A DNA stretch of 64,000 bases from Dictyostelium firmibasis. Taxonomy: Eukaryota; Evosea; Eumycetozoa; Dictyosteliales; Dictyosteliaceae. Numbering within the stretch: position 1 is the stretch's first letter; each line of letters begins with the position of its first letter. Of this stretch, positions 52,239 through 64,000 are shown piece by piece. The notes below the pieces were generated by a model, which saw only the letters and a list, made by a program, of their open reading frames with translations, made no database searches and had not been told where the DNA came from. The stretch spans positions 1,421,501 to 1,485,500 of the forward strand of contig CM069770.1 in NCBI GenBank assembly GCA_036169595.1, written 5' to 3'. Position numbers and translations under genes: made by a program.

Positions 52239-53874
52239 TTTTTTTTTTTTTTTTTTAAATTGAATATCACAGTTTTTTAGGCTGTCTCTCCTCGAGAATA
52301 GAACTCGTGTTTATTGTTTTTTTTTTTTTTTTACAGGCTTAATTAATGTATAAAATTAATGTTTTGAGTGTGTGGCACAAAGGGGAAATAATGTGTCTTT
52401 ATCTGGCTGGTAACATTTGGTGTTAATTACAAACAGTGATATTTGATACTTGTGTTAACATTCAAACCAGCACCTTTTTGAATCGATACTTTGGGGTTGA
52501 TATTTTTTTTTGATATTTTTAGTTTGATATTTTAATTTGATTATTTTTTTTTAATTATTTTTCATTTTTTTTTGATTTTTTTTTTTTTTTTTTTTTTTTT
52601 AAAAGCCGGATTTTTTTTGCAAAATTTCCTTTATTCTAAAAAAAAAAGAGTATCAAAATGAATTTGAAAAAATGAATTGTTGATAGTTGTTTGTAATCTG
52701 TACACAAATGAGAAATAATGTGTCGTGTGGTTGGTGATTTTTGATGTTAATTACAAATAATGATATTTGATACGGGTGTTAACATTTGAAAGTGGCACAA
52801 CGAAAATGAAAAAAAACTGCGTTTTTTTTCATTTGGTCGATATTTTTTAATTATTTATTATTATTTTTTTTTTTATTTTTTTTAGAAATAAAAAGTGATA
52901 GTTGTTTGTAATCTGTACACAAATGAGAAATAATGTGTCGTGTGGTTGGTGATTTTTGATGTTAATTACAAATAATGATATTTGATACGGGTGTTAACAT
53001 TTGAAAGTGGCACAACGAAAATGAAAAAAAACTGCGTTTTTTTTCATTTGGTCGATATTTTTTAATTATTTATTATTATTTTTTTTTTTATTTTTTTTAG
53101 AAATAAAAAGTGATAGTTGTTTGTAATCTGTACACAAATGAGAAATAATGTGTCGTGTGGTTGGTGATTTTTGATGTTAATTACAAATAATGATATTTGA
53201 TACGGGTGTTAACATTTGAAAGTGGCACAACGAAAATGAAAAAAAACTGCGTTTTTTTTCATTTGGTCGATATTTTTTAATTATTTATTATTATTTTTTT
53301 TTTTATTTTTTTTAGAAATAAAAAGTGATAGTTGTTTGTAATCTGTACACAAATGAGAAATAATGTGTCGTGTGGTTGGTGATTTTTGATGTTAATTACA
53401 AATAATGATATTTGATACGGGTGTTAACATTTGAAAGTGGCACAACGAAAATGAAAAAAAACTGCGTTTTTTTTCATTTGGTCGATATTTTTTAATTATT
53501 TATTATTATTTTTTTTTTTATTTTTTTTAGAAATAAAAAGTGATAGTTGTTTGTAATCTGTACACAAATGAGAAATAATGTGTCGTGTGGTTGGTGATTT
53601 TTGATGTTAATTACAAATAATGATATTTGATACGGGTGTTAACATTTGAAAGTGGCACAACGAAAATGAAAAAAAACTGCGTTTTTTTTCATTTGGTCGA
53701 TATTTTTTAATTATTTATTATTATTTTTTTTTTTATTTTTTTTAGAAATAAAAAGTGATAGTTGTTTGTAATCTGTACACAAATGAGAAATAATGTGTCG
53801 TGTGGTTGGTGATTTTTGATGTTAATTACAAATAATGATATTTGATACGGGTGTTAACATTTGAAAGTGGCACC
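52239..53874 (-). mobile_element. TRE5-like non-LTR element, short non-autonomous form, in the 5' LTR
   Basis: It is flanked by a 14-bp target duplication, CTGATATAAATTAT (52225-52238 and 53875-53888). A T run at 52239-52256 is the poly(A) tail of an element inserted on the minus strand. It has no protein-coding region. The 5' half consists of 215-bp tandem modules, and the 3' part (52257-52680) contains a diverged copy of the same module. This matches the modular A/B/C design of Dictyostelium TRE5-A.2, which lacks ORFs. The insertion junction lies 46 bp upstream of the tRNA-Val gene, the distance known for TRE5 integration. Family assignment is from structure, not from sequence comparison. 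Confidence 0.78.
52681..53872. repeat. Tandem 215-bp modules, five full copies plus a partial sixth
   Basis: Copies begin (TGATAGTTG) at 52681, 52896, 53111, 53326, 53541 and 53756. The period is exactly 215 bp, and apart from the left edge of the first they look identical. The last copy stops at about 117 bp, at the element's 5' end. Confidence 0.95.
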
Positions 53875-53920
53875 CTGATATAAATTATGTTACCAGTTCT
53901 ATCACAAATTTTCATGATCT

Positions 53921-53994
53921 GTTCGGATGGTGTAGTCGGTTATCACGAATCCTTAACACGGATTAGGTCGTGGGTTCGATTCCCGCTCTGAATA
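53921..53994 (+). tRNA. tRNA-Val (anticodon AAC)
   Basis: A 74-base cloverleaf without intron. The acceptor stem is GTTCGGA with TCTGAAT (two G-U pairs) plus discriminator A; the D arm is normal. The anticodon stem AATCC/GGATT encloses loop TTAACAC with anticodon AAC; the T arm is GTGGG-TTCGATT-CCCGC. The internal B box GGTTCGATTCC is at 53973-53983. A TTTT Pol III stop follows at 54004-54007. The gene is the landmark around which the neighbouring elements have inserted. Confidence 0.93.
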
Positions 53995-54032
53995 CAAACA
54001 GAAATTTTAAAGGGAAATTTTTAAAGAACGTG

Positions 54033-54043
54033 GGTTCGACTCC
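54033..54043 (+). promoter_or_regulatory. External B box downstream of tRNA-Val
   Basis: GGTTCGACTCC matches the B-box consensus exactly, 38 bases beyond the tRNA end. The surrounding bases do not form a T stem, so it is not a second tRNA. Most D. discoideum tRNA genes carry such an external B box, which binds TFIIIC and is the known target for TRE3 insertion; TRE3 copies do lie just beyond it. Confidence 0.8.
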
Positions 54044-54084
54044 GGGTTCACCGACCCAAGGGAAATTTGATATCAAAAAATCAT

Positions 54085-54846
54085 CCAAATATTTGGATAT
54101 TCATACAACAAACTATTTGATAATATCCTGAAAATCTCAGATCCTAAAAGCAGAAATACAATGTTCAAATTCCATTCTCGTTGTCTTCCGATAAATTATT
54201 TCCACCAAAAATCATGCAAATCTTGTAACCAATCTATGGGCAATGATCCATATGGTCACCTATTTTTTGACTGCCCTACTACCCTGCAATACATCAACAT
54301 CACTAAACTAAAATCACTCATTTACAACTATACCGGTCAAAATAAATTCTGGATTTTTAGAAATAACAAACTAATTCCCTCCAAAACACTAACACCTGAT
54401 CACATAGTCTCACCTGCCTACACTACACCAAACCACCACCAATTCACATGGTCCTACAAAGACGTAAATTACGACCTTGAACGACCTGAAGCCTACTTCA
54501 ACCTTATTGCCCTAATTCTCCATCAAGTATGGATCAGAATATGTGAATCTCTATTCTCCAATGATACCCCATCCTCTCAAGAACTAGACCATGATACCAT
54601 ATCTAAAAAATGGCACAAAACCATAATATTAGAATATAACAAATTAATCAAAAAAGAATACAACACACTTTTACTCAACAACTCCATACTCACCGCCAAA
54701 CACCTCAAACACATTAAATCCACAATTGCAAATAAATTCCAAATAAACCCCAATATACTCCCCCTTGTTATTAAACCATATCTATAAAATAATACATAAA
54801 TATTAACTTTATTAAATAAAAAACATTTCTCATGGATACAACCATG

Positions 54847-54877
<31 letters not shown>
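54085..54877 (+). mobile_element. 5'-truncated TRE3-like LINE
   Basis: The 3' end of a LINE ORF2 is in frame from about 54090 to 54787, ending in the Cys/His motif CKSCNQSM...GHLFFDC and a conserved tail, then a 3' untranslated part and a 27-base A tail (54851-54877). It aligns with the end of the complete ORF2 at 56367-60044, at perhaps half of positions, so it belongs to another subfamily and is not a recent duplicate. The 5' limit is approximate. It starts about 90 bp beyond the tRNA gene, as expected for TRE3. Confidence 0.82.
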
Positions 54878-55125
54878 GGTGTGAAAGTCCATATAATTTC
54901 AATCTTCTTATATTCCATCAGAATCCGATCAATCTTTGCATATTCCGATCAATCTCGCCGAGATATTCATTTTGGTATATCGCACGACCTTCAATCTCAA
55001 CATCTCGACCCCAAAAAACATCCTCCAAGTTGGAAACTAATCCCGTACCTTTACGTGCTCCAACTCCATTCTAAATTTCTAATTTACGAATTGGTCGCGT
55101 CTTCGACACCTGCTGACCTTCTCAA

Positions 55126-56367
55126 ATGAGTTACGCGGAAATTGTGACTATAAACAGTCCACCTCTCAATCACATTGATGAAGAAACGACGAGCTTCATC
55201 GAATTATTAAAAACATCAAATGCCAAATACGAAAATTTCAACGACCGTCTAGAGGCGTACTCTAAGGAGATCGACAAATATTGCGAACTCATTAACGATG
55301 CCAACTTGACGGCCTACCAAAGGAACAATGACCATTTCCCAGTCACCTTTGAATTCCCGGGAGCCTCCAAAGAAATGCTAGAGGCAAAAAAATTAGAATT
55401 ATCAAAATTCAAAATTCCATTGGAGAACCTCTTCATATCGAAAGGCAAGAGAGCTAGAATACACGCTCTCATCAAGCACGAAAGCTCATTAGCAGACGTG
55501 CTAGACAACAGAGCCAAACTCGGCTCCTTCTACACCTCCAGTAGAGACTTTCATGTGCTCACTGGTTCAATCAAAATCAAAGAAGAAAAGGTGGAGACAG
55601 TGAAAAAAACAATTAATGCAGTCACTCCTCTAAACACTCCCTTCTCCTTCTACCATTCAAAATACCTCAATGGCCACCTCTCAATATTCGGCCTAATCGA
55701 GTACAAAAGGGACGATAAAATCACTAATATAAACTCGTCCACTTTCAACTTTAAAACATCAATAAGATGCGCCACCAGAGCCATCTACAACGAAAAGAAA
55801 TTCAAGGCCTCTTCAATCGAAAATGGCAAGGTCGAGATCAAAGCATCCGCCACAACAGCCGAAACAAAACCAGCTCACTCCGGTAAGAAAAAGGCTAACA
55901 AAAAGAAAAACAAAAAGGTGTCCCCAAGCGAGAAGGAGAGCTCGACTGTCATTACTCCGCCAGCACCTACCCAAGCACCCACCACCCAAAACACCTCTAC
56001 TCAGAAGAACTCAAGCCAAATGGTTTCTGAGTCCATTCCTCCTACACTCCTCTCAACCTTGGGCGATCTCATCGATTCCAGCGATACCGAAGATGAACAA
56101 ACGAACCCACAAACCTCGGGAACTACCACCTCTCAGGTAACAGATGGCCTCAAAAAAAGAGCATCACCAGAACTGCTGTCCGACGACACACCAAGAGCAG
56201 CACCTTACCATCCAAAAACGCCGGCAAACAATACCAATAGCACACCAATAGAATTCGAATTGGAATCTCCTTACACACCTCCCAGAAAAGATCTTGGCAA
56301 CTCCAATCCCAAAGACAGTTCTGATAATTTGTTGGTGGCGATTCTCACTGCTAAGAACCAATCCTGA
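55126..56367 (+). CDS. TRE3-like ORF1 protein
   Basis: 413 residues starting MSYAEIVTINSPPLNH. The first 240 residues look globular. They are followed by a Lys-rich basic stretch (KKKANKKKNKK) and a Pro/Thr/Ser-rich acidic tail. There is no zinc knuckle. ORF1 proteins of LINEs are RNA-binding chaperones of the retrotransposition particle, and the basic patch fits that role. The stop codon overlaps the start of ORF2 as TGATG. Base composition is richer in C than host genes nearby. Confidence 0.85.
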   Translation: MSYAEIVTINSPPLNHIDEETTSFIELLKTSNAKYENFNDRLEAYSKEIDKYCELINDANLTAYQRNNDHFPVTFEFPGASKEMLEAKKLELSKFKIPLENLFISKGKRARIHALIKHESSLADVLDNRAKLGSFYTSSRDFHVLTGSIKIKEEKVETVKKTINAVTPLNTPFSFYHSKYLNGHLSIFGLIEYKRDDKITNINSSTFNFKTSIRCATRAIYNEKKFKASSIENGKVEIKASATTAETKPAHSGKKKANKKKNKKVSPSEKESSTVITPPAPTQAPTTQNTSTQKNSSQMVSESIPPTLLSTLGDLIDSSDTEDEQTNPQTSGTTTSQVTDGLKKRASPELLSDDTPRAAPYHPKTPANNTNSTPIEFELESPYTPPRKDLGNSNPKDSSDNLLVAILTAKNQS

Positions 56368-59300
56368 TGGGTCTCAAAATGACCATTAACCAATGGAATG
56401 TCAGAGGGTGGAGTACTGACAGGTCATTTAGTCAAAAAACAAACCTTATCGATATCCTTTCAGATAAGAACACTCCCACAATCACAGTAGTAAATGAACT
56501 AAACGCAGACTTTACAGCTGCCAATCTAAGCTTCCCCGGTTCAATTATTAGTGTCTCAAGCAGAGGTAACGGCATTGGCATCCTCAATCACAACAACAAC
56601 TCTATCAAAATCACACCCAAAATTATAATCGAAGGTAGAGCCATACTGGCAGAAATATGTATTAATAGCCTCTCTATTTCAATACTCGCCATATATGCCC
56701 CGGCAAACCCAGAAAAAAGAAAGAGCTTCACAGAGGAACTCAGAAAAATTTATAACGACCTCTGCCTAACTATGACAGAAAAAATTGATATCATTGCAGG
56801 CGACTTCAATTGTCTAGATTTCAACGATCTAAACGAGGAAGGTCAATCTGAGAATCCAGACGAATTAGCTTCTCTCATCGAATCAATAAGATTTACGAAT
56901 AACCTTCGAGATATGGACCCAGAAAAGAAACACACATTCTTGAGAATACACAAAGATCAAAACCAAGTAGTCACCAGAACAATCACAAGACGATTGGACA
57001 GGATATACATATCAAACAGCCTTATCGATTTCGGTAACCTCAACTTCCAAAATATTATTCCTCCTTCAGTTGACGGAACCCCGTTGTCTGACCACAACTT
57101 CATATCCACTGGCCTCTTGCTAAACACTACTCTCCAATCATCTAAAAGGAACAGATGGAAATTAAAAAACACCTCTATCCTAGCCAATCCCATGCTGGCA
57201 AAAGTTGACTCAATTTTAAAAGACGCTAACCAACTCAACTCTGATTTTCCTGGCTCATTTGGTTTCAATCAACTGCAATCTCTAATTTCGAGAATTAAAT
57301 TGTTATACCAAGAATTTCAAAAACAAGGAGACTACAACGCGAAAGCCATCACAAATAATCTCAAAGACCTTCTTCAATCGGATTTAAGAGACTATGCATA
57401 CAACGCACTTCTGGCAATCAAAGACTCAAAAAAAATCGATATGAAAATGAGATCAGATCTACGAAACTATTGCGAAGAAACCTCTCTTAAATACATCTCA
57501 GCAAAGATCAAAAAAAGAACTTTGGACTTCAAACTAGATGCCATTAAAAACGATGAAGGAGTCACCATTAGAGACCAAACGGGAATCGAAAATGAATTTT
57601 TCAATTTTTATAAAACTCTATATGATCTCAAACCAGATTCTCCAAGAGAACACATCGACATGCTAAAACATTGGAAATTTCAACAAGATGAAAGTTGGAC
57701 AGAACTAGATAAGGATTTTTCGGAAGAGGAAATTATCGAAGTTATAAACCAGCTGAATCCAAATAAATCTCCCGGACCAGACGGTATCACCAATCTCTTC
57801 TTTATTACACACAAAAAGAAATTGGCACCCCTTTTAGCCTCAGCATTCAATGATTCACTAGAAAACCCTTTTAAAATCAATAAAAAACATAAAGAAGGAC
57901 TCATTATTACAATTCCAAAAAAAGGCGATCCAGAATTAATTAAAAACAGAAGACCAATTACTCTGGCAAACTGCATCTACAAAATCCAGTCAAAGACCAT
58001 CAATAATAGATTAGTTAAGATTCTTCCCAAAGTAATCAACACCAATCAAAAAGGTTTTGTCCCAGGAAGATTTATTTTGGACAACATTTTTACTATCAAT
58101 GAAACGATATCGTATTGTAACCAAAAGAATTTAAACGGGATAATAACTTTCTACGATTTCGAAAAAGCCTTTGATTCAATCTCTCACGATTCAATCCTTA
58201 GAACGCTACTCCATATTAATATCCCGTACAAAATAACCAATCTTATTATGAGTCTTTTGACAGATTCAGAAGCAAGAGTAGAAGTAAACAACAACAAAAC
58301 ACAACCTTTCATTATTAAAAGGGGAGTAAAACAAGGAGACCCTTTATCACCGACCCTTTTCGTACTAGTTATCGAATCTCTGGCTAGAGTAATATTGGAA
58401 GATAACAACATAACAGGACTACCTTTAAACGATGGACCACAAAGAGAAAAATTCCAAGGCTTCGCGGATGATTCGACTTCTTTGGTAGAGAATAAAAATC
58501 AACTAAAAATGGTTCTTAAACACTTCAACACCTTTTGTAAAGCAACCTCCTCCAAATTAAATCTGGATAAATCAGCATCGATAGTTCTGGGTAATACAAA
58601 CTACAATGGAATCGAGATTCCGGAGTCAAATAACCCAGAAAGATACCTAGGATACTTCTTCACTAAGAATGGTATCCACAGGAAAATGCCTGAAATTCTG
58701 AGATCAATTCGAGCATCTCTTTTACTTTGGAAAACAACAGGGACCACGGTAAAAACTATAACTAGCATTCTTAAAGCCTTCGCATTATCAAAACTAACAT
58801 ACTTTTCATATATTGAAAAATATAATGAGAATGAACTGAAACAAATTAACAAAATAGTGGAATGGTTCCTTTCGGCCTCAAACTACAAAAACTCCACAGG
58901 ATTCAATGTTATTAATCTCATGAGCGCAAGAAGATCAAGATACCCAATGGAACAAGGTGGGTGGAATATATGGGACATCGAACAAAGACAAAAAGCCCAA
59001 AGACTATGGATAATCAACGAATTCATCCACGCACAAGAAAACAATTCATTGTCATCAGCCACTCATAAAAGCTGGAACTTTCAATTAACATCAAATAGAA
59101 TTACCTCACAATTTCTAAAGAGTAATATAGATGATTGGAACAAAAGTAGAACTAAAAGAGGAATTTTCCGATTCGCCATTTCAATAAAAAATCAATCGGG
59201 TCTTCCCTTATCTCTATCTGAATGGTATAAAGAAATTGACTCCAAAGAGGAAAGAATACCTAAAACCTTTCTCCAAGATAATCTTTCTATGAGAGGGTAT

Positions 59301-60044
59301 AACTATAACTTCCTTTTCACCAACATACTAAATATCAAAGATCCAAAAACTAAAAACACAATGTTTAGATTTCATTCGAGATGCCTCCCTCTAAACTATC
59401 TCCACGAAAAACCATGCCCAATGTGTAATACTAACATGTCTATTGATCCATACGGTCACCTATTCTTTAGCTGCACAAAAACAAAAAACTTCATAAATAT
59501 TAACAAACTAAAAAATTTCGTCTTTGTGACAACAGGTAGACTTTCAAACTGGACGGTGGATAGAGCGATTGTAAATGGAAAACCAATTATCAAAATATTT
59601 CCAAAATTCAATAACAATACTCCAACCGATAACCAAATCAATCCTGACTACGGAATAGAAGCCTTCCACAAGCCTTACTTCACATGGTGTTATAAAGCCA
59701 TTAATTATGACTTAAACAGATCATATGCATACAATAATGTAATAGCATTAATCATGCATCACATATGGATATGGATTTGTAATCAATTGTATGGTAACAA
59801 AGAGCTACAAGATACCAATCTGGATTTTGAAATGCTGACAAACAAATGGCACCAACTAGCCTCTATGGAATACATCAAATTATTAAAAGAATATAAATTA
59901 TCGATGGCCAAAGAACCAGAAAGATTCAATGATATCAACTCTTATAATAATAATATAAAAATAATCAAAAACAGGATTTCAAAAAAATACTGTATATTAA
60001 GAAAATCTCTCCCTAATAATGTGATTGTGGACTTTTTCATATAA
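56367..60044 (+). CDS. TRE3-like ORF2: endonuclease and reverse transcriptase
   Basis: 1,225 residues. The apurinic-type endonuclease covers the first about 250 residues (NQWNVRGW, VVNELNAD, AGDFNCLD near 146, RLDRIYIS, LSDHNF). Reverse transcriptase spans about 450-800: NKSPGPDGI, RRPITLANCIYKI, FYDFEKAFDS near 597, RGVKQGDPLSP and the catalytic FADD near 699 (F instead of the more usual Y). The C-terminal Cys-His motif CPMCNTNM...GHLFFSC is near 1018. No RNase H is seen. These are all parts needed for target-primed reverse transcription, with no visible defect. Tight integration near tRNA genes is thought to depend on contacts with Pol III factors. Confidence 0.93.
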   Translation: MGLKMTINQWNVRGWSTDRSFSQKTNLIDILSDKNTPTITVVNELNADFTAANLSFPGSIISVSSRGNGIGILNHNNNSIKITPKIIIEGRAILAEICINSLSISILAIYAPANPEKRKSFTEELRKIYNDLCLTMTEKIDIIAGDFNCLDFNDLNEEGQSENPDELASLIESIRFTNNLRDMDPEKKHTFLRIHKDQNQVVTRTITRRLDRIYISNSLIDFGNLNFQNIIPPSVDGTPLSDHNFISTGLLLNTTLQSSKRNRWKLKNTSILANPMLAKVDSILKDANQLNSDFPGSFGFNQLQSLISRIKLLYQEFQKQGDYNAKAITNNLKDLLQSDLRDYAYNALLAIKDSKKIDMKMRSDLRNYCEETSLKYISAKIKKRTLDFKLDAIKNDEGVTIRDQTGIENEFFNFYKTLYDLKPDSPREHIDMLKHWKFQQDESWTELDKDFSEEEIIEVINQLNPNKSPGPDGITNLFFITHKKKLAPLLASAFNDSLENPFKINKKHKEGLIITIPKKGDPELIKNRRPITLANCIYKIQSKTINNRLVKILPKVINTNQKGFVPGRFILDNIFTINETISYCNQKNLNGIITFYDFEKAFDSISHDSILRTLLHINIPYKITNLIMSLLTDSEARVEVNNNKTQPFIIKRGVKQGDPLSPTLFVLVIESLARVILEDNNITGLPLNDGPQREKFQGFADDSTSLVENKNQLKMVLKHFNTFCKATSSKLNLDKSASIVLGNTNYNGIEIPESNNPERYLGYFFTKNGIHRKMPEILRSIRASLLLWKTTGTTVKTITSILKAFALSKLTYFSYIEKYNENELKQINKIVEWFLSASNYKNSTGFNVINLMSARRSRYPMEQGGWNIWDIEQRQKAQRLWIINEFIHAQENNSLSSATHKSWNFQLTSNRITSQFLKSNIDDWNKSRTKRGIFRFAISIKNQSGLPLSLSEWYKEIDSKEERIPKTFLQDNLSMRGYNYNFLFTNILNIKDPKTKNTMFRFHSRCLPLNYLHEKPCPMCNTNMSIDPYGHLFFSCTKTKNFININKLKNFVFVTTGRLSNWTVDRAIVNGKPIIKIFPKFNNNTPTDNQINPDYGIEAFHKPYFTWCYKAINYDLNRSYAYNNVIALIMHHIWIWICNQLYGNKELQDTNLDFEMLTNKWHQLASMEYIKLLKEYKLSMAKEPERFNDINSYNNNIKIIKNRISKKYCILRKSLPNNVIVDFFI

Positions 60045-60172
60045 ATGTAAAAGCATCATATAATGAACATTAATTAAATTAACTATTAAAAAAATAATAA
60101 ACTTTATTATTGTTAAAGACTAAGGTCAAACAATAATCATTAATATTAAAAAAAAAAAAAAAAAAAAAAAAA

Positions 60173-60201
60173 CATGGTGATTAGAAATTCTAATCCCAAT
60201 A

Positions 60202-60236
<35 letters not shown>
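60173..60236 (+). mobile_element. Second short tail with its own A run
   Basis: 34 bases (CATGGTGATTAGAAATTC...) end in a 30-base A run, directly after the full TRE3 tail. It could be the last bases of a third, severely truncated element, or a downstream sequence co-transcribed with the LINE. Confidence 0.35.
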
Positions 60237-60238
<2 letters not shown>

Positions 60239-60386
60239 TTGAGTATGTAAAATTGTAAAACCAAACTGGAACCGAAAATTGCAGAGAGAGCAATGGTGAT
60301 TGGATTGAGTGATTTACCCCCATGCCATACAAGAGTGCAGTGGTGAAGAGAGCAGATGCAGCGGCACCTAAAATCTTACCTAACAT
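60237..60386 (-). pseudogene. Broken host gene fragment, hydrophobic protein
   Basis: On the minus strand, MLGKILGAAASALFTTALLYGMG is followed, in a frame offset by one base, by KSLNPITIALSAIFGSSLV and LQFYILK. Both halves have strong coding-type codons, and together they look like a small membrane protein. The switch lies at a run of five G (about 60318-60322), where a sixth G would keep the frame. The fragment ends at the A run of the element next to it, so its 3' part is missing or displaced. An intron at this point (GTAAAT) is an alternative, though no acceptor is nearby. No family recognised. Confidence 0.45.
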
Positions 60387-61089
60387 TAAAACCAAACATT
60401 TTTTTTTTTTATTTTTTTTATTTTAATTTTTATAATTTATAACGTAATGTTATAATTATAAAAATGTCATACAATAATCATAAAAAAAAAAAAAAATGTC
60501 CACAATTCTTTGTTTTAATAGTTGAAGTGTTAGATTCCTTTTACAAATGATAATTTTGCTTCTATTATTGATTTTTTTAATATTTAATTAATTATTTTTG
60601 TTGAAATGCAGAGGTAGAAAACCAATAAGTTCATCAAACTCAAATTAACATTATTATTTTCAATAGTGTTGGTCTTATCACAAAATAATTAATTAAATAT
60701 TAAAATAACTAAAATAATCTAAATAAATATATTGTTTATATATTAAAAAAAACAAACTACATTAAATTGTTTTACTATGACGAGAATTAAAAAAAGAAAA
60801 ATAAAAAATTTTTTTTTGTGAAAGCAATACTTTTTCATATTTTTAAAAGATATTTTCAAAAAAAAAAAAACAAGATGGGTATTATAAAAAAAAGTGTAAA
60901 AATTTAAAAAAAAACTAAAAACTACATATAGTTATCCACCAATTTATACATAACCAAAAAAAATATAAAAAATATTTTAATAGTAAAACAATAAAAAAAA
61001 AAAATAAAAATAAAAAAAAAAAAAATTTAAAAAAAAATAATTCTTTTTTTAAAAATCGAAAAACAAATTTAATTTTAAAAACGTTTGAT
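60387..61089. other. AT-rich intergenic region with an inverted repeat
   Basis: About 700 bp before the start of the last gene. Apart from the inverted repeat at 60578-60703 only A/T runs are visible. It must contain the promoter of the gene at 61090. Confidence 0.5.
60578..60703. repeat. Inverted repeat, 22-bp arms
   Basis: TTAATATTTAATTAATTATTTT at the left and its reverse complement at 60682-60703, with G/C extending the pairing after one extra T. The loop is about 80 bases. Possibly a small fold-back element. Confidence 0.65.

Positions 61090-64000
<2,911 letters not shown>

Larger units (their letters stand above)
54878..60172 (+). mobile_element. Full-length TRE3-like LINE
   Basis: 5.3 kb: a 5' untranslated region of about 248 bp, ORF1 (55126-56367), ORF2 (56367-60044), a short 3' untranslated region and a 25-base A tail (60148-60172). 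Both ORFs are open, so the element looks potentially active. It begins directly after the A tail of the older truncated copy, so a target duplication cannot be told from the A run. Orientation (plus, away from the tRNA) and position downstream of the tRNA-Val and external B box agree with TRE3 target choice. The size agrees with what I recall for TRE3-A. Confidence 0.88.

Noticed and set aside
52681-53873. CRISPR-like array
   Set aside because: The repeats are contiguous 215-bp units without spacers, in a eukaryotic LINE-type element with poly(A) tail and target duplication.
54025-54055. Second, truncated tRNA gene
   Set aside because: Only the B-box match is present; neither T stem nor acceptor stem can pair, so it is read as an external B box.
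54881-55129. 82-codon open frame before ORF1 of the LINE
   Set aside because: Lies in the 5' untranslated region, ends just at the ORF1 start and has no protein-like features.

Overview
The window looks like nuclear DNA of the social amoeba Dictyostelium discoideum or a very close relative. It is extremely A+T-rich, full of homopolymer runs and trinucleotide microsatellites coding for Asn or Gln. Introns are short and AT-rich with GT-AG ends, and genes are tightly packed. The genes themselves (huntingtin, eIF3 subunits, FNIP-repeat and TRAF families) and the tRNA-targeting TRE-type LINEs point the same way. My huntingtin splice model is slightly shorter than the length I remember for D. discoideum, so a sibling species or a small exon difference cannot be excluded.

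Layout. 1-3217 (-): 5' part of a long coiled-coil protein. 3669-13050 (-): huntingtin in four exons. 13666-14964 (+): peroxisomal/mitochondrial carrier mcfQ. 15253-16973 and 17358-20272 (-): two tandem TRAF-type RING/zinc-finger proteins. 20.3-22 kb: gene relics and a decayed FNIP array beside a B-box protein (21993-22874, -). 23611-24186 (+): small secreted Cys-rich protein. 24226-26806 (-): DUF1206 membrane protein. 27815-29975 (-) and 30635-34011 (+): divergent genes for translation factor subunits eIF3-L and eIF3-A, sharing one promoter region. 34855-40587 (+): a 1,881-residue multidomain protein with two kinase-like segments, ankyrin-like, LRR and FNIP repeats. 40673-41362 (-): double saposin-B protein.

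41898-60236 is a block of nested mobile elements around one tRNA-Val(AAC) gene (53921-53994). A Ty3/gypsy-type LTR element lies 14 bp upstream of the tRNA. Within it sit an intact-looking DNA transposon (45648-50241), carrying a four-exon 1,111-residue transposase gene, and a TRE5-like element (52239-53874), inserted in the LTR about 46 bp upstream of the tRNA. Downstream of the tRNA are an external B box, a 5'-truncated TRE3-like LINE and a full-length TRE3-like LINE with both ORFs open. Beyond them lie a broken host gene fragment and, from 61090 to the window end, a secreted beta-helix-like protein with long Gln and Asn runs.

Working together: the two eIF3 genes feed one complex from one promoter region. 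The TRAF and FNIP/B-box genes belong to lineage-expanded families. The element block shows several element families using the same Pol III gene as a landing site. The most notable items are the intact spliced transposon inside the LTR element, the layered tRNA hotspot, and the kinase-like/FNIP protein. All calls come from reading the sequence; no database search was possible.
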